64,000 bases of DNA, taken from contig CP150586.1 in the NCBI GenBank assembly GCA_049487715.1, positions 248,001 through 312,000 of the forward strand, given 5' to 3'. Position 1 is the stretch's first letter. The number at the start of each line of letters is the position of its first letter. Source of the stretch: Pycnococcus provasolii. Lineage: Eukaryota > Chlorophyta > Pseudoscourfieldiophyceae > Pseudoscourfieldiales. A model generated the notes under the pieces. It did not search any database and had not been told where the DNA came from. It was given only the letters and a program-made list of their open reading frames with translations. Positions 49,501 to 57,368 of this stretch are shown piece after piece. Made by a program: the position numbers and the translations under genes.

Positions 49501-50999
49501 CCAATGGCTCGATTCTTAAGCCGCCCCAGCGCGCGTTCCATCTTGACTCTCATTTCGACCGCCTCGTCGACAAAGTCGCACCACCTCTCAAACGCCGCGA
49601 CGAGCTCTCGCTGAAGCATCTTGGCAAGGGCTCGCTGAATTTTGGTTTTCATTTCCTTTTGCTCCTCCGCCATCTCCACCCACCTGACGAATGCTCCGGA
49701 CAGTTCGCGATTCTTGAGGCGGCCTAGGCACCTCGACATCTTCACGCGCATCTCCTTCGCCTCGGTGAAAGCCTCGTGCCACGTCGAGAAGGCTGCGAAG
49801 ATGGCCGCGTTGCGAAACTTGACCATGCACCTCTGTAGCTTGACGCGCATTTCCTTTTGCTCCTCGGCCATCTCCGCCCACCGGTCGAACGGCATGGCGA
49901 GCGCGCGGTTGTACAGCTTGCGCGCCGCGGCGTTGAGAATGCTTCGATTACGCCTCGTTTCCGAGAACGTTTCCCACCACGCCTCGAACGCCATTGCAAT
50001 TTGCCTGTTGACGAGCTTGCCGAGCGCCTTTCGCAGCTTCTTCTTCGCGCGGCTTGCGTCGAGCGTCGCCTCCTTGAACTGCGTCCACGCGCGCGAGAGC
50101 TCCTGCTGAAGAATTCTTCGCAGTACGACGTCCATTTTCGAGAGGCGCAGCGACTCCGCCTCCTCGGACGCCTTCTTTGCGCGCGACGACATGACGTCAA
50201 TTTCTTCCGCGAGACGTCTCTGTTCGTTGATGCGTTTGTCCGCGACGACCGTTCTCCACGACGAGAACACCTTGTACATGTCTCCGTGTATGATTCGGCT
50301 TAGAACCTCGCGCATTCTTTTCTCCTTGAGGTGCTCGAGCTGGCTGTTGAGCGCCTCTAGTTCCTTTTCTCTTCTGCTGAGGTCTTTCATGGTATTTTCC
50401 GCGTCAGTTTTTCGCTTGCCTAGTATTTCCCGCTTGTACTTTAATATTTTTGCAGCCCCCTTCCATCCGTGAAAGATTGCGCGCGAGAGGTTTCCGCACA
50501 CCTTGCTCCACAGCGTCATGAACTGCGGTTCCTCGAGTCGCCTTAAGGTTTTCTGCTCAGCGCTATGCAGTGCCTCCTTCCACGCCTCCATGGCTGTGGA
50601 GAGTTTATTTTCGGTAACTCTCTTGATAACTTTCTGCAAGCGTCCGTACGCCTTGACTTGCACACGTACGTCGTCAAGAGCACTCGTCATTCGAGAGACG
50701 AGGTGAATGAGAGGATCCGCGGAGGTGGCTCTCAGTTTATCAAACGCGGCTTTCATTTCGACGAGTTTGTCCACCTTGGTGAAAGGTTGCACAGCAATGG
50801 CCGTCGCTCTGAAGTTCTCCTTCGCCGCGGTTTGCGCGAGCATAAGACCCGCGGATAGCTCTTGGGTTGTGGCTGAGAGCTGGTCGTAGAGGACGTCCGT
50901 GATATCTCTGTCTTCGTCCACGGCAGGTCTTCTTGAAGCCATCAGGCGCTCCTCGGCGAGTTGGCGGGACTCGGACGTGGCAATTCCTAGGGACGCCAT
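43539..50999 (-). CDS. Giant Sfi1-type centrin-binding repeat protein
   Basis: 2486 residues from the ATG at 50999; upstream extension starts only at TTG. From about residue 150 to 2150 the protein is an almost unbroken series of more than fifty units of about 33 residues with the core AFxxW (for example ELSGAFVRWVEMAEE, RAMAxxFxRW variants). This is the Sfi1 repeat; each forms a helix binding one centrin. Such proteins make Ca-sensitive filaments at spindle poles, centrioles and basal bodies. Short Glu/Arg-rich helices (REREAEERREVL type) interrupt the series about five times. A coiled coil follows (KQMQREMDRVKKYNDEL), then a Ser/Pro/Thr-rich disordered tail of about 280 residues. It is much longer than yeast Sfi1 (about 950). 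A 2826-base internal duplication is visible. Confidence 0.9.
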   Translation of the reverse strand: MASLGIATSESRQLAEERLMASRRPAVDEDRDITDVLYDQLSATTQELSAGLMLAQTAAKENFRATAIAVQPFTKVDKLVEMKAAFDKLRATSADPLIHLVSRMTSALDDVRVQVKAYGRLQKVIKRVTENKLSTAMEAWKEALHSAEQKTLRRLEEPQFMTLWSKVCGNLSRAIFHGWKGAAKILKYKREILGKRKTDAENTMKDLSRREKELEALNSQLEHLKEKRMREVLSRIIHGDMYKVFSSWRTVVADKRINEQRRLAEEIDVMSSRAKKASEEAESLRLSKMDVVLRRILQQELSRAWTQFKEATLDASRAKKKLRKALGKLVNRQIAMAFEAWWETFSETRRNRSILNAAARKLYNRALAMPFDRWAEMAEEQKEMRVKLQRCMVKFRNAAIFAAFSTWHEAFTEAKEMRVKMSRCLGRLKNRELSGAFVRWVEMAEEQKEMKTKIQRALAKMLQRELVAAFERWCDFVDEAVEMRVKMERALGRLKNRAIGAAFEQWVSQCAGVNGTRNKMTQVMARIQNRTISGAFDRWAEMTEEAVQMRVKVQRALGRMANREMSGAFERWYEFVEEAVRMRILLQRCAIKMKHGQLVTAFQNWIAYVDYVLDKRDREEREAKDRELQDMLDRQKKMQDEAMQERLKKIAGRIANRSLATSFDRWFEHVDEVKQQRLAVSRSLGRIKNREIAQAFDRWYEQCSESKDMRQKLKHAAGKMMMRAAASAFATWAEMAEEQKEQRVKLKRFMMRMLNSSLIGSFEAWYSFAEEQKKNRLMVQRTLMKMLQREVSQAFDSWMEFVEDIREQRRQEKEDAIKLERFARKLRNRELIGAFDRWAEMAEEQREQRVKLTRFMMKLKNSGLIAAFDTWYDVVQETLEMKRKIRKALMKTLNAALANAFQRWVESVKEANEAAAEEARREAIVEKTLRKMFNAKMHAAFETWKAQWLQMNRLRGMIHRMQNRELSQAFTHWVDVWWHIKRAREEEEERREQEREAEERREVLMRRIGNRIANRVIAMAFERWSDQVREIVEMRTLLTRAAKKMQMREISKAFDRWCEYTTEIVEIRTKLERAARKIMGRNLVAAWAKWMDYTIETRSMKYKLRVAAKKMLGRAMLGAWSTWHDMYREARRQRDQMKLAARKMMNRSMSMAWEKWVSLCKELNETRNKLMYAARKLAMRGAAVAFARWAEFAEESVEMRTKVERCLGRLKNRGLAMAFDRWYEMKEEAQEMRVKLTRFAKRMKHGVIFGILEEWLRLVDLARERREKEERAREERERRRLERLAEKRREEQTQDRLKRIILRVQNRSLSNAFSRWYEMKEEAVEMRVKLERATGRMKNREIAGAFDRWVEMWTEAKEQRTLLARAAAKIINRALVGAFARWQEMAEEARRMRVTLERASAKLLNRELLGAWGRWVEMVEDVRDMRSKMARASAKLFNRSLSAAFETWVSRLDSLMETRGKMKMILAKMSNRMLDGAMSRWIEFTEESVEMRVKVQRALGRMANREMSGAFERWCEFAEEAVRMRILLQRCAIKMKHGQLVTAFHKWADVTYEAIMEREAEERAEEERERRRQQELQRKRQEERTQAQMKRILLRVINRALSDAFTRWLEMKEEAVEMRTKIQRSLGRLKNREIAQAFDRWNEHINEAKEMKQKLRLAAGKMMMRAAASAFETWKESWKTNKENGVKMKRFMMRMLNSALIGSFEAWHTFADEQKRLRITVQRTVMKMLRRELFQAFDRWMTFVDEMNEWRRQEKELKTKLTRFANKMMNRELLASFLRWAEFADEAKTMRVRMERALGRLKNRELSGAFIRWLEMTEESKSMKQKMLKVLRRAQQGTLAAAFNNWLELYDRAREAREAELGEEERQELVVRRALARLMNGVLAAAFGAWQDAWRQTQRVKGMVRRMMNRDLAVAFQTWHDVWMETVHARNEEDAEEERRARKMLIVLNKIKNRTMAAAWASWIEQVQLKRKLLRIAGKLRNRSLAAAFSRWMEMLGEVGDQRAILRKAAMKLILRKTAMAFEAWVDFVALMKRTKRILAGMRNPQLKHCFEKWLDVIAEKREAEDAAAAEAEEKERMLRKAVGFFQRRGLSMAWTAWKENVAAIKEERRMLKMAAVRMSKGTLSKAFYRWLEMVEEIKQQERILKKAVGKFMNRHLAMAWDCWMEIVDKRRQMKDALARHDKFAEQEQASKQMQREMDRVKKYNDELVDRLVGLTAREKLAVESLRTERSRNATEMKHQVTRAIALGARKRELRESPALSSRVVAHPNVPELLASTLVSEAKETTTLKDGSLGITIRGGTPNVHFSASRLSDVLWPSRPNTTSMGSTGRYTASGSPLNSPSTSPRNSARAGRSGGVPVGTGSAAAAALGSPKVAMMPTPPRTAPSQGLGIISRGFRTSSPSLGVTSAAAVISPRVSDPTSMKVRLATAAATATRPPATAWSSPVTHASSLHAARMRASTSGVLQHQPKPPSTAGGNAGPRRRIYV
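46367..46531. repeat. Intragenic near-identical repeat, copy A
   Basis: 165 bases match 49193-49357 with about two or three mismatches, far above the similarity of other Sfi1 repeats. The surrounding 750 bases align at the same 2826-base offset but at lower identity. Confidence 0.8.
49193..49357. repeat. Intragenic near-identical repeat, copy B
   Basis: Partner of 46367-46531. The high identity confined to this block suggests recent gene conversion on top of an older block duplication. Confidence 0.8.
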
Positions 51000-52172
51000 G
51001 GCTGGTTGGGATGGGAGGCTTAAAGGGGTGGGGTCAGACCGAGTGGAGTGCAAGGGTCCCCCCAGTCCACCTGAACAGTCCTGGGAAATAGGGTAGGCTC
51101 AGCTGACCGTGATCGCTGGCAATGCATGGGCACAGATGACGATGTTAACATTGCTTTTTTAGTTTTTCCCTCCCTCCAGTGCTCCAAGGTTACATGTTCA
51201 TCTCAGGAGGGGAAAGCGGTTCACCTAAGGAGGCCTCCCCCCCAGGGCGGCCTGGGGAGTGGGACCCGTCACCTACCTGGATGGTGTCATGGTGATGGAA
51301 CTGTCACCCGGGAGGGAAGGCTTTACCTTTACCCTTTCCCCGACCAAATCAATAGCGAGTTCTCCCAAAAAAAAGCATCCCCTCCCCTCCCATCAGGCAT
51401 AAGGAAAAGCGCAAAAGCCTCGGATGTCTGATCGCGGATTAACTGGCTCTTACTTCTATGTACTATCTCGGGTAATAAGTTGACGTCAGTTGCGTCAGTT
51501 AGTCTATCCCCTACCTATACGTCAGTTGCGTCAGTCAGTGCGCGCCAGTGACTTGTTGTCAGATCTGGCAAAGGTGCCAAAGGTTGCCGCTATGTAGTGG
51601 TATGGAAGGTTGACCCGAGGATTCGCTGCCCTTACGGTAACCTTAACAGGCACCTCATTCATTCAGGTCAACTTCGCCGGTTCGTTTCGTTTGGTTTGAG
51701 ACAAACCGGGCGTTGACTCCCCCCAGGCACCAGGCTGCCAGGAAACGTCCTGATTCGGGGCTGGAAAGTTACCCTCTAGGCCCCTGGGGCTTAAGCCTCC
51801 CCTAAGAGTAGTTCTTACCAACATATCTCTGAAGATATGAAGCTCTGATGGGGGCCATCACCCGCACGCACGCACGCGCATTCGTGAGTGGTTCCGACGA
51901 ATGACTTGTCAGGCACTTCCACCACCCGGCCGTGTGCGTGCCTTGACAGCTACCTTTAAAATAATTAAGCTGTGAACAACTCACTTTGTGTCGTCAATAC
52001 TTGCAGACCTGTGTTACAGTATCAAAATAGTACACTATCATTATCAGTCAAGGCAGGCAACAGCGCATAATATAGTCTATGTACGTCGTGGAAGAAAAAC
52101 TCGTTGGTTCGAAGCAAAGAAAGCGGAAGAAGAAAGCAACCTATCGTAGTCAAGAATGTGACCTCACTTCAG
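51000..52172. other. Intergenic stretch without a recognisable gene
   Basis: About 1.2 kb with short frames only. It contains two copies of a CCCAGGC..GCC(T/A)GG-like palindromic motif (51241-51257 and 51721-51743), which also occurs in other intergenic regions of the window, and a GTCAGTTGCGTCAGTTAG-type short direct repeat near 51486-51540. Confidence 0.5.
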
Positions 52173-54134
52173 TCAGAAGAGGTCATTGGGCAAAAACGCT
52201 CCCGGCGGCGTGAAGATGTCGTGTGCCGACGCGGGCGGTGGCGGCGTTCCAGAGAGCATGTTGTTGTTCATGATGCTGCTCACCTCGAGGGGAACCTTGT
52301 TGGCAGACGATGGCGTGCTGCTCATGCCGGTGCCCTTCTTCGCAGCGAAATGAGCATACGGTGGAGTATCGCCAAGCGGCATGCGGCTCATCATCGCCGT
52401 GGGTGTCGGTTCGTCGTTTTCCTCCTCGCTGCTGAAGTCCGAACACGAACCCGCAAGCCAGTCGTCGGTGACAACGATGGCGTTGCTCTTCTGGGGACGC
52501 GCGAACGAAAAGCGGGACATCGTTCGAGGAGTCGTCGACGCCGCCGCGGCGATCTCCTTCTTCGGAGGAGGAGGAGGACGAATAGGTTGACGAGGCTGAT
52601 GATGCTGTAGAGGAGGGGGAGCACGCGGCGCCGAGGAGGCGGAAGGTGTCGTCGGAGAGCCACTCTTCTTCTCACGTCCATTCGCAGCAGCAATCGTCTC
52701 GATGAAACTTTCCGCAGAATGTGCAGGTGACGACATGTTCTGCTGCTGACGAAGATGATGAGGATGATGAGCCAAGAGACCAGCAGGTGACGACGCAGCA
52801 GATGCTTGTTGGTGATTGTTGCTAGCAGCAAGAGCAGCAGCAGCACCGCTGCTGCTGCTGTCGACGACCTTCGTCGCAAGAGGTGGCATGTACGTAAACT
52901 TGATATCCGCCAGTGCCTGCAGGATGCGGATGACGTGCCGATCGCTCTCCGATAGATGATGCGTCTGGCGCGCGTCTGCCAGAGCGAGTGTCTCAGCGGG
53001 AAGGATTGCAGTCTCTGCATTCGAGTTGATGATGTGCAAGAACATGGCGAACGGCACAGGTCGACCCTTGATCTTCACGAGCGCGTCGCGCGCTGTGGCG
53101 TCAGAGCTGGAGAGCTGCAGATAGACGAGACGGCGGTACACTTGGATGATGCATCGCAGGTACCCGAGAACCTTCGGTGCGGCACGCTCTCCCACCTCGA
53201 AGAGGCGGTGCGGCTTGCGGTATCCAGGACTCGGCTGCTGCGAAGCGTTCTGGAATCCGCTTCCCACCTTGTACTCGTCGCCCGTGCCGAGGCTGCACTT
53301 GGCAAGCACGCTCTGGAATGTGGTCCCGCCGTGCCCGAACAGGAAGCCGGAGGCGAAGTACGTGACGCCGACGTCAATGCGCGAGGCGAACGGTGTCGGC
53401 GTGCGTGACGGTGCGCGTCCAAGTTTGCTGGGTGGCCCGTTGCCCGCAAACGGAAGCGCGATCGTCTCGCTCAGGATGCCCTCGTCACCGTCATACTTCA
53501 CAAAGGCGTCCGGAAAGGGAAGCGCATTCAGAGGTAGCAGCTTCGTTTTCTCCTGCTGCTGCTTGCAATCGACGTCGTTAATTTTCACCACTGCAGCGGC
53601 AGCTAGCTGGTGATGATTGCTTCCCAAAAGAGATATCGCATGATTCGGTGGCGACGACGATTCTGCGCTTCGTGGCGACGATGGACCAAGCAGCGGAAGA
53701 TTCATGTTGCTGCTCTTGGTGCTGATTTTGGGTGAGAATGCCGAGATGGTCGCCGCAAGCAGAGATGCCGTGTCACTACTGTTGTTATTATTATTATTTG
53801 GAATGTTTTTTGAATGGTGATGATGACGTTGTTGCATCGCCGTTGTCGTCGTCGTCGATGCCGTTCCTCCGAACAAACCATTGAACGAAGATGCCGCAGA
53901 AGGGTCGAGGAACACGTTGCTGTTCGTATTCGGCGTCGTGTTGTCGTTGTCGTTGTTAGACCCAAACACGCACAGATCCGCGAGCAGCGTGGGCAAGTCC
54001 GTGAACGGAAGCGCGTGAGGGTTGAGCACGTTGTTCGCGTTGTCGTTGCTGGTGGTGATGGAGGTGGTGTACTTGTTGTCGCCATTATTGTTGGCGGCGC
54101 TGCCGCTCTGCTGCTGCGTCGTCATTGGCGCCAT
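52173..54134 (-). CDS. Gln/Asn/Ser-rich protein with a conserved-looking central region, function unknown
   Basis: 653 residues from the first ATG at 54134 (MAPMTTQQQ...); the longer frame begins only at TTG. The N-terminal 200 residues are Asn/Thr/Ser-rich and disordered. Residues about 210-420 look folded (GVTYFASGFLFGHGGTTFQS, KPHRLFEVGERAAPKVLGYL, KIKGRPVPFAMFLHIINSN, DRHVIRILQALADIKFTYMP). Then come Gln/His-rich, Pro-rich and acidic (SSEEENDEPTP) segments. The region FARPQKSNAIVVTDDWLAGSC and the C-terminal HDIFTPPGAFLPNDLF may be short linear motifs. No known domain is recognised. The composition is that of a regulatory nuclear or cytosolic protein. Confidence 0.65.
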   Translation of the reverse strand: MAPMTTQQQSGSAANNNGDNKYTTSITTSNDNANNVLNPHALPFTDLPTLLADLCVFGSNNDNDNTTPNTNSNVFLDPSAASSFNGLFGGTASTTTTTAMQQRHHHHSKNIPNNNNNNSSDTASLLAATISAFSPKISTKSSNMNLPLLGPSSPRSAESSSPPNHAISLLGSNHHQLAAAAVVKINDVDCKQQQEKTKLLPLNALPFPDAFVKYDGDEGILSETIALPFAGNGPPSKLGRAPSRTPTPFASRIDVGVTYFASGFLFGHGGTTFQSVLAKCSLGTGDEYKVGSGFQNASQQPSPGYRKPHRLFEVGERAAPKVLGYLRCIIQVYRRLVYLQLSSSDATARDALVKIKGRPVPFAMFLHIINSNAETAILPAETLALADARQTHHLSESDRHVIRILQALADIKFTYMPPLATKVVDSSSSGAAAALAASNNHQQASAASSPAGLLAHHPHHLRQQQNMSSPAHSAESFIETIAAANGREKKSGSPTTPSASSAPRAPPPLQHHQPRQPIRPPPPPKKEIAAAASTTPRTMSRFSFARPQKSNAIVVTDDWLAGSCSDFSSEEENDEPTPTAMMSRMPLGDTPPYAHFAAKKGTGMSSTPSSANKVPLEVSSIMNNNMLSGTPPPPASAHDIFTPPGAFLPNDLF

Positions 54135-54694
54135 GGCTTCCTCCAACTTTCTTTCAAACGAGTAGAGAATGACGTGCGAACTGCGAGAAGGCAAACGCCA
54201 AGGCTGCGGCGGTTGCGAAGCAGGCAAAAGCGAAGAGCCCTGGCGCGAAAAGTCCTGCAGGTGGTAGAACGGCGAAGGTGATTATGCCAGGAACCACCGC
54301 GGCAAAAAAGGTCGACGCACTCACTCACGCCTTCATGTCCATACCACGTCCTCACCCTACTACTACAATTAATTAAATGATGCCATGTGAAATCACATCA
54401 GGACGACGATTTGTGTGACGTTGTGTGACGAAAAAACAAATGCACCTAGGGGATACCTACCCAATACTGCGACTAAAAAGTAACAAGGGGGAAAACACCT
54501 AGGGAAAACCGTCTTGAGTAGGGGAAGTCAAGACGTGTTAAACCAGAGAAAAGGTGGAAGGAAAAAGATACGTTGAGAAAGAGGGAAATCAACCGTTTTT
54601 TGTACCGTTTCGAACCATCACATACACAGCAAGCTTTGAATTTTTTTGTTTTTGCTGCTGCTGCTGCTGCTGCGCGTTGACTCCTTGCTCGTGA
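54135..54694. other. Intergenic, upstream of the fragment patchwork
   Basis: No gene was recognised. A (CTG)n run at 54655-54672 lies just before the lectin fragment. A stop codon at 54692-54694 closes the fragment's frame upstream, and no ATG precedes the homologous sequence. Confidence 0.5.
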
Positions 54695-56188
54695 AGACTG
54701 CCACTGTTGCCGTCCAAGACAGCCTCCTTCACGTTCAAGGAGATGGCGATGGATCTTGGCGGAGACGTCAAGAAGTCAAAGACCATGGTGTACTGCTCGG
54801 CGAACGAGGACACTTCCACGTGCAGCCTCTCCTGCCCGGCGGGACAGCGCCCCAACAAGGTGCTCTTCGCATCTTACGGAAGGCCGAAGAACCCTGGCAA
54901 CATGAAGACGGTCAAGGGATGCGACCACAAGAAGACGGCGGTGCCGTACGACTGGACCAAGTACGAGATCAACCCGGAGTGCCACAGCGACAGCAGCAAG
55001 CCGTCCGGCTTCACCTTCGACCTCGTCGAGTCGCAGTGCCTTGGCCAGACGGCGTGCTCCATCAACCCGAAGAACGAGGTGTTCGGCGACCCGTGCCCCG
55101 GCAACGACAAGTGGGTGTCCATCGCCATGCGATGCTCCGACCGCTACATGCAGAAGGACTATGTGATGGACCACGAAGTCTCCAAGCTCGTGACATCCGA
55201 CGCGTACTCGTTCGGTGCATGGATCAAGCCGATGCCAGTGGTCACGTCGACCGGCGCGGCGGCGACGAAGGTGATGACAATCGCCGCGTTCGGCACGTCG
55301 ATCATGAACAAGGAGACGAAGATGAACCTCGGAGTCATCCAGTACAAGGGCACTGGCCCGAAGGGTGAGGCGTACTACTACGACGAGAACATCCTCGACG
55401 TCAAGCCCAAGTACGCCTCCGGCAAGTTCATGGAGCTGTCCGCCGGCGAGTGGGCTCACGTGTTCGTCACGATCGACGCCGACAACAACGGCGTGTTCTA
55501 CGTCAACGCGCAGCCTGTGCAGACGTTTACGACGGCGTCGCGACCGGACAAGACGGGATCCGGACTGTTCACCGTGGGCATGGGTTACGGCGACAACTAC
55601 GTGCCCAAGGAATTCAACCTCGGCATGATCGACAATGTGGCTGTCTACAACGAGAATCTCTCCGCCTCCATGGTCGAGAAGGTTGCGTAGTGGGCTCGAT
55701 CCGCGGAGTCGAGCCTGCTGCTGCACCTGAAGTTCAACCTGAACCTCGGCGCCATGGTGCCTGCCAAGGTTGGGCCGGACAGCACCGCGTCGTCGTCGAC
55801 GACCACCGTGTACTCGAACACCACGGGAACCTTCACGGGCACGTCCACCGTGCACCCCACCTATGCGTACATTGGCGCACCGTGGTTCCCCGCGGAGACG
55901 CTGTCGGTGAAGTACTCGCTCGGCTACGCCCAGATGGCTGTGTGAAGCGAGGTGACCATCAAGGGCGTTAACTTCGTCGAGACGTCCGTGACGACGCTGA
56001 ATGGCGCGTCTCTAGACTACCGCATCGTCGACGACGAGACCATCAAGGCGACGCTGCCAAACGCCGCGTGCGTGAAGGGCGCGAAGACGCTCACCGTGTC
56101 CAACGGCCCTGCCGGCGGATTTGGCTCCACCTCATTCTCCCAGATGGTGTCGAACATGGACCTGTCCACCGACCTCCTTGCTTGCTGA
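54695..56188 (+). pseudogene. 5'-truncated SUEL lectin - LamG - IPT/TIG gene with two in-frame stops
   Basis: One frame is maintained over about 1.5 kb. It begins without a start codon (TASFTFKEMAMDLGG; first ATG at 54743). A SUEL/galactose-binding lectin domain lies at about 54795-55145, with CPAGQRPNKVLFASYGRP, VESQCLGQTACSI and FGDPCPGNDKWVSIAMRC, including the typical Cys spacing. A concanavalin-like LamG domain follows (about 55160-55690), then TAG at 55688. The same frame continues in coding-like sequence to TGA at 55943, then an IPT/TIG domain (VTIKGVNFVETSV ... DDETIKATLP) ending at TGA 56186. These are extracellular adhesion or carbohydrate-binding modules. With no signal peptide and two nonsense codons, a pseudogene is most likely; readthrough is the alternative. 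Confidence 0.72.
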
Positions 56189-56590
56189 CGAGGTGGACGA
56201 CACGCAGGTGGAACTCTACGCTCCGGCACTGCTGCCTGAACTGTGCGCAATCGCGAACGGGTCAAGAGGAAACGGGTCGGAGGCAAGACGGCGCGCGTTC
56301 AGCGTGCTCAGAACCTTCATCGGAACGCTCGGACTCATGGCGTCACAAAAGGAAAATCGGGCCAAGGCGGAGAGCCTGCTTGCACCCACGCTGCCCGCAT
56401 GGCTCGCAGCCATGACGGCTTTGCTTGCAACGCCGCGCGCCGACGACGGCGACCACGCGGCTGTCGCGCTGCAGCTGGAGGTGCTGCGCAGCCTCACGGC
56501 ACTCACCATGTTGTTCTCAAAGGTGATCAAGGCGCCGGACACGCAGGCGGCGCTGCAGGCAGCGTGGGTGCTCTTGTGCGGCTCGGCGCG
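56189..56590 (+). pseudogene. Importin-9-like (karyopherin beta) gene fragment
   Basis: Immediately after the IPT/TIG end, a different frame (phase of 56121) reads DEVDDTQVELYAPALLPEL, RRRAFSVLRTFIGTLGLM, LPAWLAAMTALLATP and LQLEVLRSLTALTMLFSKV. This HEAT-like helical sequence matches the importin-9/Kap114 region just after its N-terminal importin domain (TDxQxxxxAPxxLPE motif). Intact importin-9 proteins are about 1000 residues; only about 135 remain here, with neither start nor end. The family imports histones and ribosomal proteins. It is an isolated internal fragment, surely non-functional alone. Confidence 0.6.
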
Positions 56591-57340
56591 ACGGTCACGC
56601 CGTACTCCGAGCTGCTGCGCTCGACCGGGACACGCACGCGCAAGCTTCGTGTCTCGTTTCGTGCACCTCCGTGGGCGGAGATTGACGCGGTTCGCATGTT
56701 GGGCGACCGCGAGATGCCACCAAAACTGGAAGTTCTGGGTGGGGGGCTGCACAACGCGGTTCAGGTTGGGGGCATTGCGCACGATTCATTGAAAGTCACG
56801 AACCAGGGAACAAGCCTGCTCGTCTGGGAGCTTCGGCAAGTCAGCGGCTTCAGCACGGGCTTACATCCCAGCGCGACGCACGGCGTGCTGAGGGGTTCGT
56901 CGTCCCTTACGCTCAACATTACTGCGAATGCCACGGAGATGCAGATGGCTGGCAACTTCCCCCACACGATGGCAATGTTTGGTGTATTCAACCGTTTCGC
57001 GAAGTCTGGATCCCTGCCAGTCGCGACGTTTCGCGTGACCGCGTTGGCGATGCCTGGACATGGCAGCGCGGCTGCGGAAGTGTCGTGCTACCACGGCGTG
57101 GCTGTGCAGGAGCGCGCTGACCAACCCGCCGTTTGCCGCTGCCTTCCCGGCGCGTACGGCACAGCCTGTGAGTTCCTGCACTGCCCCAACAACTGCACAG
57201 GGACTATCTGAGCCGGCGGCTTTGCGGGCATGTGCGATAAGTTCCCAGGAACGTGCGTGTGCGCGACTGGTTACGAGAGTACCTGTGGGGAAAGCCAGCG
57301 TTGTAGCAGTTGCTTACTTTTTTTTACTATAAATCAATCA
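56591..57340 (+). pseudogene. Extracellular BACON-like plus EGF gene fragment with an in-frame stop
   Basis: In yet another frame (phase of 56243) comes LKVTNQGTSLLVWELRQVSG ... GVLRGSSSLTLNIT. This resembles BACON/Asp-box-like beta-sandwich modules in which a weak-intensity 'NQG..LxW' strand pair precedes a Gly-Ser turn. It is followed by an EGF-like module (CYHGVAVQE ... VCRCLPGAYGTACE) and the start of a second (HCPNNCTGTI), which meets TGA at 57209. The same frame continues for another 30 codons with MCDKFPGTCVCATGYES, plainly the rest of that EGF module. It has no start codon or signal peptide. The domain naming is tentative apart from EGF. Confidence 0.55.
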
Positions 57341-57368
57341 ATCAATAAATAGTACTAAATAATTAGAG

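Noticed and set aside
52104-52140. Possible tRNA T-loop (GGTTCGAA)
   Set aside because: No matching acceptor stem, D-arm or anticodon arm could be drawn around it.
54776-55855. 359-codon minus-strand frame opposite the lectin-LamG fragment
   Set aside because: His/Arg/Val-rich shadow; the plus strand carries the SUEL Cys pattern and LamG strands even though it is interrupted by stops.
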